A stretch of 64,000 nucleotides of DNA from Hymenobacter elongatus (lineage in GTDB: Bacteria > Bacteroidota > Bacteroidia > Cytophagales > Hymenobacteraceae). The DNA is taken from contig NZ_SRLD01000015.1 in assembly GCF_004745955.1 (NCBI RefSeq), forward strand, positions 1 through 64,000. Reading direction: 5' to 3'. The position numbers and the translations under genes are program-made. A model generated the notes under the pieces. It worked only from the letters and a program-made list of their open reading frames with translations. It did not search any database and was not told where the DNA came from. This document shows positions 15,904 to 24,514 of this stretch, piece by piece (position 1 is the first letter of the stretch; each line of letters starts with the position of its first letter).

Positions 15904-16689
15904 ATGTCCAACGTCGGGAGAAATATTCGCAAGCTTCGCACGGTCAAAAAGCTCAGCCAGGCTGCTTTTGCTGAGCTTTTTGGCTTGGCCCGTCCTAGTG
16001 TGGGAGCGTATGAAGAGGGGCGGTCGGAGCCTAAGATGGAAACTCTGATTCAGATTGCTCAACATTTTGGCTTATCAGTAGACTTGCTACTTACAAAAGA
16101 GCTGACGATAAATGAGCTGTACCACTTCGATATTTTTAAGGAGCAGTTACAGCAGCCAGCTCCGCCGCCCGAGCCGGTAGCAAAGGCCAGTACCCTACAA
16201 CATGTGACGCCGCTGGTGCACAAGAACCGGGCGCTGGAATACATTGTGCACCACCACGACTCCTCTTTTATAGCGACTTTGCCATGGTTGCAGCTGCCAC
16301 ACCAGCTTACCGGGCCTACGCGGGCATTTGAAGTGTCAGGGGCCGATATGCTGCTGCACCGGCAGGGCTTGCGCCACCAGGATATCGTGCTGTGCAGCCG
16401 GGTCGATAAGGCTCAGCCACGCCTAAAAACCGGCACCATATATGTTTTTGTAACCCAAAGCAAGGTGCTCATCCGGCGCTTGGCCGAACGCCTGGAAGAT
16501 GACCGGCTGCTGCGCCTGCGTGCCGATAATCCCGACTACGGCAGTCAGGATCTGGAACTGACTCAGGCACTGGAAATTTGGGAGGTACGCGGCGTGTTCA
16601 CTACCCATTTGCGGGCCCCCGCTTTGCTGGATGAGCGGGTGGCGGAGCTAGAGCGCAAAGTGGAAGAATTGCTCGAGCGAGGCTTGTAG
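15904..16689 (+). CDS. XRE-family regulator with S24-like C-terminal domain
   Basis: A 261-residue repressor-type protein. Residues 5-62 form a classical helix-turn-helix (KKLSQAAFAELFGLARPSV, then YEEGRSEP). A Pro-rich linker at about 84-92 leads to a LexA/CI-like S24 domain around 100-235, and a short coiled coil (about 243-260) may add oligomerisation. In the S24 motif the serine of GDSM is replaced: the sequence is GADM with Asp148. The basic position reads LIRRL where Lys is expected. Self-cleavage is therefore unlikely and control must use another signal. It is divergent from the PspA-flotillin operon with a palindromic operator between, so it most likely controls that operon and itself. 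Confidence 0.8.
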   Translation: MSNVGRNIRKLRTVKKLSQAAFAELFGLARPSVGAYEEGRSEPKMETLIQIAQHFGLSVDLLLTKELTINELYHFDIFKEQLQQPAPPPEPVAKASTLQHVTPLVHKNRALEYIVHHHDSSFIATLPWLQLPHQLTGPTRAFEVSGADMLLHRQGLRHQDIVLCSRVDKAQPRLKTGTIYVFVTQSKVLIRRLAERLEDDRLLRLRADNPDYGSQDLELTQALEIWEVRGVFTTHLRAPALLDERVAELERKVEELLERGL

Positions 16690-16699
16690 TAAGACAAGG

Positions 16700-16741
16700 G
16701 GCCGCTTCTGAACCTTTCGAGTACAAGGATCAGAAGCGGCC
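16700..16741 (+). terminator. Hairpin after the XRE gene
   Basis: Perfect 12-bp stem GGCCGCTTCTGA / TCAGAAGCGGCC starting 11 bases after the stop codon. No T-run follows, so termination may be weak or the hairpin may protect the 3' end. Confidence 0.55.
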
Positions 16742-17153
16742 GCTTGCAGTAAAGACACAGTAGCTGCGTAAAAAGACTGCTTGCCTGAGCTTACGGAGCT
16801 AAGGCCTGTACGCTTTGCTGACTATGTTGGCGAGCGGCCCATAGTAGCTGAGTTGTGCGGGCGCTGCCGTAGAGGGCCTTCCCATAGGTAGGCGCGAAAG
16901 TCAAGCCCTGAGAATCTATTGTTACACTCTGGAACTATGCATCTAAAACAAGGAATATCATATCTGTACTTGCATGTTCTGAAATCTAACAAGGTGAATT
17001 GCAGAATACGAAAGTGATTCAACTTGTTACCGACTCCCTAAACAGCTTCACTGTGTGGCCAGGTAAATCGAGCTGCTGATACATGGATCTGCCAGAAAAA
17101 GCGAGCAGATAGCAGCGACTATTTTAAGCAGTTTCCCACTCCTGGCACCGTTA
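16742..17153. other. Intergenic region, nothing identified
   Basis: About 410 bases between the XRE hairpin and the end of the lactate dehydrogenase gene. No credible frame was found. ACTCTGGAACTAT at 16926-16938 recurs exactly at 42974-42986 next to another repeat, suggesting a fragment of a dispersed element. Confidence 0.4.
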
Positions 17154-18182
17154 TCAGGCTTGTATCGAAAGTGCTGGACCAGCATTAACAGCGGCCGTAA
17201 GCTCATTGTCCGGTCGTGTTCCAGCCAGCCATTCGTCCAGGGTAGCCAGCGACGTGCTGGCAATACTGGTTAGCGCCTCACTGGTCAGGAAGCCCTGGTG
17301 CCCGGTAATGAGCACGTTTGGCAGCGACAGGAGCTTCTTGAGCAGTAGGTCGTGGAGCGGCTGGGCGGAGTGGTCCTTGAAGAACAGGCCTTTTTCGTTT
17401 TCATACACATCCAGGCCCAGGTAGCCCACCTGACCCGATTCTACCGCTGCCAAGGCTGCTTGCGTGTCCAGAATAGCGCCGCGGCCCGTGTTGATGAGCA
17501 TTACGCCGCGCTTCATTTTGCCCAGCTGTTCAGCATTGAGTAAGTGCCGGGTCGCTGGCGTGAGCGGAGTGTGCACCGAAATGACATCGGAAAGCGCACA
17601 TAGCGTGTCCAGCGGCACGTATTCTAGCCCGTAGCGCTGGCGCAAGCTTTCGTCTTCCACGACATCGGTGCCCAGCAGGCGGCAGCCGAAGCCGTGCAAC
17701 AGGCCCGCCAGGGTGCCGCCAATAGTACCGCAGCCGATAATGCCTACGGTTTTGCCGTGCAGATTGAAGCCGACGAGGTTATCCAGCCGAAAATCACCGC
17801 GGCGCACCTGGCTATCGGACTGCTGCAGGTGGCGGTTCAGAGCCAGCATCAGCGTCAAGGCGTGCTCAGCAATAGCAAAGGGAGAATAATTGGGCACGTT
17901 GGCCACCCGCAGGCCCAGGCGGTGAGCGGCGGGTATATCTACTTGGTCGTGGCCGGCGGCGCGTACCAACAGGTAGCGGACTCCCAGGCCTGCCAGCTTT
18001 TCCAGAATAGGCGCGGAGGCGTCGTCGGTGACGAATACGGCCACTGCGGCACTGCCTTGGGCCAGGGCAGCAGTTTCCAACGTCAGGGCATCGGCTACAA
18101 AATTCAACTCATAGCGCCCCTGTGCTTCTGCCATCAGGTAGGGCTGCTCGAAGGGGTAGGCGCTGAAAACGGTAATGGTCAT
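17154..18182 (-). CDS. ldhA: D-lactate dehydrogenase / 2-hydroxyacid dehydrogenase
   Basis: A 342-residue D-isomer-specific 2-hydroxyacid dehydrogenase, reducing pyruvate to D-lactate with NADH. The Rossmann motif GIIGCGTIGG is in the middle. The catalytic Arg lies in NTGRGAILD, the Glu in YENEKGLFF and the His in ITGHQGF. The YENEKGLFFKDHS segment and length are typical of the LdhA subgroup. It is divergent from the universal stress protein gene; with that gene and the cation ATPase it fits a low-oxygen or stress set. The exact substrate is an inference from subgroup resemblance. Confidence 0.9.
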   Translation of the reverse strand: MTITVFSAYPFEQPYLMAEAQGRYELNFVADALTLETAALAQGSAAVAVFVTDDASAPILEKLAGLGVRYLLVRAAGHDQVDIPAAHRLGLRVANVPNYSPFAIAEHALTLMLALNRHLQQSDSQVRRGDFRLDNLVGFNLHGKTVGIIGCGTIGGTLAGLLHGFGCRLLGTDVVEDESLRQRYGLEYVPLDTLCALSDVISVHTPLTPATRHLLNAEQLGKMKRGVMLINTGRGAILDTQAALAAVESGQVGYLGLDVYENEKGLFFKDHSAQPLHDLLLKKLLSLPNVLITGHQGFLTSEALTSIASTSLATLDEWLAGTRPDNELTAAVNAGPALSIQA

Positions 18183-18425
18183 GGCGAGAGATTAGGAAGA
18201 GGAAGTTCAGTTGAAACCGTAGCGTAAACGCGGCCAGAGCTTGACAGGGCAAGGCGTAAAGAGCGTTGTTTCTTCGCCCATCCACTGAAGATGCTGCAAG
18301 ATTAAGGAATTGCCAGGGCTGGTCCCATGATTAAAATCAGGGCTATAACTGACGTTGCGCATGCCGATGGCCGCCGCATACCCGGTCCTTTACCGGTGGT
18401 TTCACCACTTGCTCAACCCCCACTG

Positions 18426-19247
18426 ATGGCTCCTTCCCTGCTGATTCTTACCGACTTCTTTCTGGCCGCCAACCGCGCCCTCGACTACGCCACCAATCTG
18501 GCTGGGCCGCTCGGTGCCCGCCTGGTGCTGCTACACGTACGCCGCGACTCCATTCTTGATCCGGAGATGTTTACCGGCGAACTGTCCAATCTCAATAAAG
18601 AGGCAGTCGCCCTGGCCTTAAGCAGCATCACGAGTAACCTGTCGGTACCGGTAGTAGCCGAAGTGGGGCATGGCCGCGTGGCCTACGCCGTGGCCGATGC
18701 CGTGAGCCGCCACCACCCGACCCTGGTGGTGCTGGGCCGCCCCAATACCGAGGCTACCCCCGACGAGCTGGTCAGCACCACCGCCCTGGATATGCTGCGT
18801 ACCGCCCCTTACCCCATGCTGGTGGTGCCCCACACCATGCCCACCACCAAGCCGCCGCGGCGGGTACTGCTGGCCGTAGATGGCGAGCCGTTCTCGCTGG
18901 GCCAGCACGCGGGAGCCATCCGCCACCTGCTTGCGGCCCTGCACGCGGAAGTGACCGTGCTGCACGTGACGGAAAAATCTGCCGCGGCTGAAAGCGCGGC
19001 GGCCGCGCTGGAAATGGTGCAGCGTACGGGCCTGACCACTGACCTGGTATCGCCCGTCCGGACCCTGAGCATGACCGCCCCGGCGCCGGCCGAGGCCATT
19101 CTGCAGGTAGCCCGGCCCGCCGACTATGATCTGGTGGTGCTCATTGCCCGGCCGCGCAGTTTCCTCGGCGAGCTGTTTCACCACAGCGTTACGGCCCAGG
19201 TATTATTGCACAGCGCCGTGCCCGTGCTGGTGCTGCCCGCCGTATAA
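18426..19247 (+). CDS. Universal stress protein, two tandem UspA domains
   Basis: About 273 residues with two UspA-type domains: the first from the start to about 140 and the second from KPPRRVLLAVDGEP to the end. Both show the alternating strands of the family. Each ends in the hydrophobic strand that normally closes the domain (MLVVPH and VPVLVLPAV). The ATP-binding GxxG motif is not clean, so nucleotide binding is uncertain. The ATG at 18426 is used because the earlier in-frame start only adds a Pro-rich leader. Such proteins are induced by energy limitation or redox stress; the neighbours, a lactate dehydrogenase and a P-type ATPase, suit that. Confidence 0.85.
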   Translation: MAPSLLILTDFFLAANRALDYATNLAGPLGARLVLLHVRRDSILDPEMFTGELSNLNKEAVALALSSITSNLSVPVVAEVGHGRVAYAVADAVSRHHPTLVVLGRPNTEATPDELVSTTALDMLRTAPYPMLVVPHTMPTTKPPRRVLLAVDGEPFSLGQHAGAIRHLLAALHAEVTVLHVTEKSAAAESAAAALEMVQRTGLTTDLVSPVRTLSMTAPAPAEAILQVARPADYDLVVLIARPRSFLGELFHHSVTAQVLLHSAVPVLVLPAV

Positions 19248-19444
19248 GCACTGCTGTTACGCAGGCAACTTTGGCAACTGGTGTTTCAGGTTGTTTCTCG
19301 TTGCTTGTTTCTCGTTTCTGGATAAATGTGCGCCCAAAAAACGGCCAACCAGAAACAAGCAACAGACTGCGTAACATCAGTAAGCACCCAAATACCGCAC
19401 CGGCCCCAAGCCCCGGCCCTTCGGGTCTCGTTCACACGCTACCC

Positions 19445-22078
19445 ATGGAATACCACGTTGCCGCTGTTGCCGATGTCGCGCAGGAGCTAAAATCCACGCC
19501 CGCCGGGCTCGACGCGGCCACGGCCCGGCAGCGACTGGCTGAACACGGCCCGAATATCTTAGCCGACCCAAAGAAGAAAACCGTGTGGCAGCTGCTGCTG
19601 CACCAGCTGGCCGATGTGATGATCCTGGTGCTGCTGGTAGCGGCCGGGGTGTCGGGGGCCGTGGGCGAGTGGAAATCGGTCTACGTCATCCTGGCCATTG
19701 TCGTGCTCAACGCCGTCATTGGTTTCGTGCAGGAATACCGGGCCGACAAAGCCATGGAAGCCCTCCAGAAGATGGCCGCCAGCCAGGCCCAGGTGCTGCG
19801 CGACGGCCAGACGGTGGAAATTGCGGCGGCCGACCTGGTGCCCGGCGACGTGGCGGTGCTCGAAGCCGGCGACGTCATCCCGGCCGACGTACGCTTCCTG
19901 GAAACCCACGCCCTGAAAGTGGACGAGTCCTCGCTGACCGGCGAATCGGCCAACGTGGTAAAGACCCCGGACGCGCTGCCCGCGGGCGAGCTGCCGCTCG
20001 GCGACCGGCTGAACATGGGCTACAAGGGCACGTTCGTAACCAACGGCCGGGCCACGGCCTACGTGGTGGCCACGGGCATGAAAACGGAGCTGGGCAAGAT
20101 TGCCACCCTCATTCAGACCGCTGAAACGGTGACGCCGCTGCAGAAGCGGCTGGCCACGCTGGGCAAGTATCTGTCGGCGGCGGCGCTGGTCATTGGGGCG
20201 CTGTTTTTCGGGGTGGGCTGGCTGCGGGGCGAGCCGCTGGGCAGCCTGCTGCTGGTGTCCATTTCGCTGGCTATTGCGGCCCTGCCCGAAGCTTTGCCCG
20301 CGCTGGTCACCGTGTCGCTGGCGCTGGGCGCCCGGCGGCTGATAAAAGACCAGGCCCTCATCCGCAAGCTGCCGGCCGTGGAAACGCTGGGCTCGGTCAC
20401 CTACATCTGCACCGACAAAACGGGCACCCTCACGCTCAACCAGATGACGGTGGAGGACACGTACGCCGCGCCGGCGTTTACCCTGCCCGTGCTGGATAAC
20501 CAAACCGGCCTGCTGGCGGCCATGGCCCTGAACAACGACGTAACCCAGGACCCGGACGGCCACTGGCTGGGCGACTCCACCGAAGTGGCCCTGGTGCAAC
20601 ATGCCGCCGGGCAAGACCACGCCCGGGCCGCCCTCGAAAGCCGGTTTCCACGCATCGCAGAGCTGCCGTTCGATTCCGAGCGCAAGTGCATGACGACGCT
20701 GCACCAGACCGATCAGGGCGTGCTCTGTCTTACCAAAGGGGCGCTGAGCGCGCTGTTCGATCAGCTCGACGCGGGCCAGCAGGCCGAAATCCCCGACTTG
20801 CGGCGGCGCGTGGATGAGTTGGCCGCCAAGGGCTTCCGGGTGCTGGGCTACGCGGGCAAGCTGCTGCCCGGGCTGCCGGCCGAAGTCACGCCCGCCACGG
20901 TCGAAACCGGGCTGAGCTTCATCGGCTTTGCCGGCCTGATTGACCCGCCCCGGGAGGAAGCCCGGCAGGCCGTGGCCGAATGCAAGGCGGCCGGCATCAT
21001 CGCCGTCATGATTACCGGCGACCATCCGCTCACGGCCAAGGCTATTGCCGGGCAGCTGGGCATCTTATCCGGGCCCGATGAGCTGGTGATGACCGGCCCG
21101 GAGCTGACCCAGCTCGACGAGCCGGCCTTTGCCGCCGTGGTGGAAAAAGTGCGGGTGTACGCCCGCGTCGACCCGGCCCAGAAGCTGCGCATCATCAGCG
21201 CGCTACAGGCCAAACACCAGTTCGTGGCCATGACCGGCGACGGCGTGAACGACGCGCCGGCCCTGAAAAATGCCGATATCGGCGTGGCCATGGGCATCAA
21301 CGGCACGGAGGTGGCCAAGGAAGCGGCGGCCATGATTCTGCTCGACGATAACTTCGCCACCATCGTGCACGCCGTGCGGCACGGGCGGCGCATCTTCGAC
21401 AACATCCTCAAGTTTATCCGCTACATCCTGGCCGGCAGCGCGGGCGAAATCGTGGCCCTGTTCTTAGCCCCGCTCTTTGGTCTGCCCGTGCCGCTGCTGG
21501 CCATCCACATCCTGTGGATCAACCTGGTCACCGACGGTCTGCCCGGCCTGGCGCTGGCCTACGAGCCCTCCGAGAAGCACAGCATGCAGCGCCCGCCCAT
21601 CGACCCGCGCCAAACCATCTTCGCCAACGGCCTGGGCTGGTTCATTGTCCTGGTCGGAATACTCGTTGGGGGCCTGACCATCGGGACGGAGGCCTGGGCC
21701 CTGCGCAACGGCATCGCGCACTGGCAAACCATGGCTTTCACGGTGCTCTGCTTCAGTCAACTGGGCCTGGCGCTGGCCATCCGCTCCCGGCAGGAGTCCA
21801 TTTTCAGCATCGGGCTGCTCTCCAACAAACCCCTGCTGGGGGCCGTGGCGCTGACGGTGGGCCTGCACCTGATGATCCTTTACACGCCGTTTTTCAACGA
21901 CCTGTTCAGCACGCAGCCGCTAACTTGGATTGAGCTGGGCATCACGGTGGCGGCGTCGAGCGTGGTTTTCTGGGCGGTGGAGCTGCAAAAGCTGATTAGC
22001 CGCCGCCGGGTTCAGCCGGTGGTGCCGGCTCCGGAAGCAACAGTTCGTGCGGCCCTGCCCGTGAAGGCGACGGCTTGA
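19445..22078 (+). CDS. P-type cation-translocating ATPase (P2-type, Ca2+-like)
   Basis: An 877-residue ion pump. The N-terminal cation-ATPase domain leads into the actuator motif LTGES. The phosphorylated Asp is in CTDKTGTLT at about residue 323, preceded by the membrane motif PEALPALVT, and the hinge GDGVNDAPAL is at about 598. About ten membrane helices are distributed as in SERCA-type pumps, with the last cluster near the C-terminus. The M4 motif reads PEALP where many pumps have PEGLP. Ion specificity (Ca2+, Mg2+ or Mn2+) cannot be fixed from sequence alone. The start at 19445 fits the usual N-terminal domain; longer in-frame starts cover a non-conserved stretch. Confidence 0.9.
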   Translation: MEYHVAAVADVAQELKSTPAGLDAATARQRLAEHGPNILADPKKKTVWQLLLHQLADVMILVLLVAAGVSGAVGEWKSVYVILAIVVLNAVIGFVQEYRADKAMEALQKMAASQAQVLRDGQTVEIAAADLVPGDVAVLEAGDVIPADVRFLETHALKVDESSLTGESANVVKTPDALPAGELPLGDRLNMGYKGTFVTNGRATAYVVATGMKTELGKIATLIQTAETVTPLQKRLATLGKYLSAAALVIGALFFGVGWLRGEPLGSLLLVSISLAIAALPEALPALVTVSLALGARRLIKDQALIRKLPAVETLGSVTYICTDKTGTLTLNQMTVEDTYAAPAFTLPVLDNQTGLLAAMALNNDVTQDPDGHWLGDSTEVALVQHAAGQDHARAALESRFPRIAELPFDSERKCMTTLHQTDQGVLCLTKGALSALFDQLDAGQQAEIPDLRRRVDELAAKGFRVLGYAGKLLPGLPAEVTPATVETGLSFIGFAGLIDPPREEARQAVAECKAAGIIAVMITGDHPLTAKAIAGQLGILSGPDELVMTGPELTQLDEPAFAAVVEKVRVYARVDPAQKLRIISALQAKHQFVAMTGDGVNDAPALKNADIGVAMGINGTEVAKEAAAMILLDDNFATIVHAVRHGRRIFDNILKFIRYILAGSAGEIVALFLAPLFGLPVPLLAIHILWINLVTDGLPGLALAYEPSEKHSMQRPPIDPRQTIFANGLGWFIVLVGILVGGLTIGTEAWALRNGIAHWQTMAFTVLCFSQLGLALAIRSRQESIFSIGLLSNKPLLGAVALTVGLHLMILYTPFFNDLFSTQPLTWIELGITVAASSVVFWAVELQKLISRRRVQPVVPAPEATVRAALPVKATA

Positions 22079-22106
22079 GACCGTTGCTCACCGGTAATTT
22101 CCTGCT

Positions 22107-22136
22107 GGGTGCCCCACCTACGCCGGGGCGGCACCC
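22107..22136 (+). terminator. Hairpin after the P-type ATPase gene
   Basis: GGGTGCC and GGCACCC with additional inner G-C pairs, about 30 bases after the stop codon. No T-run follows. Confidence 0.4.
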
Positions 22137-22162
22137 GGCCCTTGATACTCTTATTTTAGCTC

Positions 22163-22558
22163 ATGCATCATCGTCTTCTGCACCAATCCGCTACCCTAAC
22201 GCTGGACTACGACTCGGTCGATGACTACCTGCACGCCATTTGGGCCCCGGAGCAAGACCTGGATACTACCCGCGCCGGCTACGAACAAATGCTGGCGCAG
22301 CTGCAAAGCGTGCATTGCCACCGGCTGCTCGACGACCGGCGGCAAGCCTACCTGATGTGGGATGAATTGGCGGACTGGCTGGCCACTGACTGGTACCCGC
22401 GGGCACGCCGTGCCGGGCTGACGGCGCACATGGTGGTATTCTCAGCCGACTTCTACGGGCACCGCGCCACCGAGGTGGTTATGGCCGAGGCCGGGGGCGG
22501 CCTGATGCGGGGATTTAGCTCAGAAGAGGCTGCCCGCCGGGCGCTGCTGACCACCTAG
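22163..22558 (+). CDS. Uncharacterised 131-residue protein
   Basis: Protein-like frame with a balanced sequence and several Trp and Tyr residues (YDSVDDYLHAIWAP, MWDELADWLATDWYP). The mixed alpha/beta order resembles small SpoIIAA/STAS-like proteins that are common in Cytophagales, but the likeness is weak. It has no signal peptide or membrane segment. It follows the P-type ATPase by 85 bases on the same strand, with a hairpin between, so co-transcription is uncertain. I do not recognise a function. Confidence 0.65.
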   Translation: MHHRLLHQSATLTLDYDSVDDYLHAIWAPEQDLDTTRAGYEQMLAQLQSVHCHRLLDDRRQAYLMWDELADWLATDWYPRARRAGLTAHMVVFSADFYGHRATEVVMAEAGGGLMRGFSSEEAARRALLTT

Positions 22559-22584
22559 AGTGGTTCTCAAGTTGCTACACGAGG

Positions 22585-22676
22585 TGCAACGCGGAGACGC
22601 GACCCTTCGCGTCTCCGCGTTGCACGACACTCGTTACCCGGCGCGAACAGGAGACGCGAAGGGTCGCGTCTCTACA
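22585..22676. repeat. GAGACGCG palindromes in the convergent intergenic region
   Basis: An 18-bp perfect inverted repeat (22585-22602 with 22607-22624) is followed at 22651-22676 by another GAGACGCGAAGGGTCGCGTCTC palindrome sharing the same core. They lie between the small gene (+) and the TolC gene (-). They may serve as terminators or represent a REP-type repeat. Confidence 0.65.
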
Positions 22677-22945
22677 ACCCGTACACCAACCTGAAAGCTG
22701 CTCTAAATCGTTGATCGTGGCGAACAGGGGTAGCGCAGGAATTGAAAGCGGCCCTAGCGAAGGGGCCCGGAGACAATCGCACGGGGCGATTGGGCGTGGT
22801 TCCACCGGTCCCGCCCCTGGCGGCATGGGCTACCCCACCCGCTGGCTGAAGCGGAGGCTCATATGAAAGGACAACCCCGGCGCCTGGCCTGATTCGGAAA
22901 TCTGGACCAAGAGGTGCGGGGCAGGCGCCCGACTGGAACTGCGGC
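22677..22945. other. Intergenic, no gene seen
   Basis: About 270 bases after the palindromes and before the TolC stop codon. Short frames exist on both strands but none has a protein-like sequence or family resemblance. Confidence 0.4.
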
Positions 22946-24514
22946 TTATTCGACGCCGCCGGCCGCCCAGCGCAGCGTAGCTCGGGTTTGGGCATACTTG
23001 GCCTGCAGCTCGACCAGCTTCACGCGGGCCGCCACCAGGCTGGCTTCGCGGGTGTTGAGCAGAAACACCGAGCTTTCCCCGTTCTCAAAGCGGATTTGCT
23101 CGCCCTGGCGCAGGCGCCCGGCGTTCAGCACCACCTGCTCCTGCAGGACCAGCTGCTCGCGCAGGGCCTCCCAGTCGTTGGCCACGGTCTCCACGCCGGT
23201 CTGGATGTTGCGGGTATCCTGCTGCAGGACCAGCTCGGTTTCGCTCAGCTTGAGGCGGTTGAGCTGGAGCTTGGCCCGCTCCTGGCGCAGCAGCAGCGGG
23301 TAGGCGAAGCTCACGCCCAGCTTGTAGTTGTTCTGCAGGTACGTGCCCTGGAAGCTGGCGCCGGTTTCGGGGTTGAAGGGTTGGCCGGCTTGCAGCAGGT
23401 TGTAGTCGAGCGTGAGCTTGGGCAGCAGCTTATTGGCCAGCAGGCGGCGCTCCACGCCCAGCTGGACCAGCTTGGCGCGGCTCTTTTGCAGGTCGGGGTG
23501 CAGCTGCCGGGCCAGCTCGGTGAGGGCCGCCAGCGAATCGGGGGGCAGGGGCTGCCAGCCAGCGGGGCCGGGCAGGGCCTGCGGGCGCACGTCGGCGGGC
23601 AGCTCGCGGGGCTGCTGCTGCTCGTCCCAGAGGTAGTTGCTGAGCTGGAGCGTCGCGTTTTGCCACTGCACCCGGGCCTGTATCAGCTGGGCCTGGCGGT
23701 TTTGCAGCTCCGTGAGGGCCTCCACCGAGTCGATGGCGGCCAGGTCGCCCAGGCGGACCCGCTCGCGCACGGCCCGGAAGCGCACCTCGGCCAGCTCGGC
23801 ATTCTGGCGCAGCAGCTCCTGCCGCTGGTAGCTCAGCGTCCAGTCCCAGTAGTCTTTGGCGGCCTGCAGCTGCAGCTTGTTCAGGGCCCCGCGCCGCTCG
23901 GCTTCGGCCAGGCCCTGCAGCGCCTGCGCCTGGCGCACCGCCGCCCGCCGCTCATCAATCAACAGGCCCTGGGCCAGGGGCACCGAAATGCCCACGTAGC
24001 TCAGGCCCGCCGGGGCCGTGTAGTTTTCGGGGTTGACGAAGGTGCCTACGCCCCGCTCGAAGCCCGCTTTCACGTCGGCTCCGAACCAGAGCGGCACTCG
24101 CAGCTGGGAGTCCCAGTCGTGGAAATACTCCTTGCCGCCAAAGGTCTTACCATAGTATTTACTGGTCGCCGCGGGGTCGAACTGGCCGCGGGCCAAGCGC
24201 ACTTCCTGCAGGGCCCGCTCGGGCAGTAAGCCCGCCTGCCGGGCTACGGGGTGGCGCAGCGTTACAAAGGCCAATAAATCGGCGAGGCTGAATACGCGGC
24301 CGGTATCGGCCAACTCTACCGGGCGGGATACCAGGGCAGGCGCGCCCAGGGGGCCAGTAGGGTAGACCTGCCGGGCCTGACGCTGGAGCTGCTGCTGGGT
24401 GCGCGACGACTGTCCCGGCAGTGGGGCGCCTGGCCGGGTGGTCTGAGCTGCTGCCTGCCCGGCAGCAATACTCAGCAGCAATACGCCCAGCCTGAAAATG
24501 CGCAGGTGCTTCAT
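22946..24514 (-). CDS. TolC-family outer membrane efflux protein
   Basis: A 522-residue outer membrane channel. A signal peptide at residues 1-24 (MKHLRIFRLGVLLLSIAAG, then AAA) is followed by two repeats of long periplasmic helices and short barrel strands, as in TolC. Helical stretches rich in Gln, Ala, Leu and Arg (for example LRQNAELAEVRFRAVRERV) mark the tunnel. Its start overlaps the stop of the HlyD gene by four bases, a typical tight coupling. With the adaptor and ABC genes upstream it forms a complete envelope-spanning exporter, probably repressed by the TetR-type protein. Confidence 0.85.
   Translation of the reverse strand: MKHLRIFRLGVLLLSIAAGQAAAQTTRPGAPLPGQSSRTQQQLQRQARQVYPTGPLGAPALVSRPVELADTGRVFSLADLLAFVTLRHPVARQAGLLPERALQEVRLARGQFDPAATSKYYGKTFGGKEYFHDWDSQLRVPLWFGADVKAGFERGVGTFVNPENYTAPAGLSYVGISVPLAQGLLIDERRAAVRQAQALQGLAEAERRGALNKLQLQAAKDYWDWTLSYQRQELLRQNAELAEVRFRAVRERVRLGDLAAIDSVEALTELQNRQAQLIQARVQWQNATLQLSNYLWDEQQQPRELPADVRPQALPGPAGWQPLPPDSLAALTELARQLHPDLQKSRAKLVQLGVERRLLANKLLPKLTLDYNLLQAGQPFNPETGASFQGTYLQNNYKLGVSFAYPLLLRQERAKLQLNRLKLSETELVLQQDTRNIQTGVETVANDWEALREQLVLQEQVVLNAGRLRQGEQIRFENGESSVFLLNTREASLVAARVKLVELQAKYAQTRATLRWAAGGVE

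Noticed and set aside
19559..21025. 488-codon minus-strand frame opposite the P-type ATPase
   Set aside because: Shadow frame with low-complexity Gln, Gly and Arg content.
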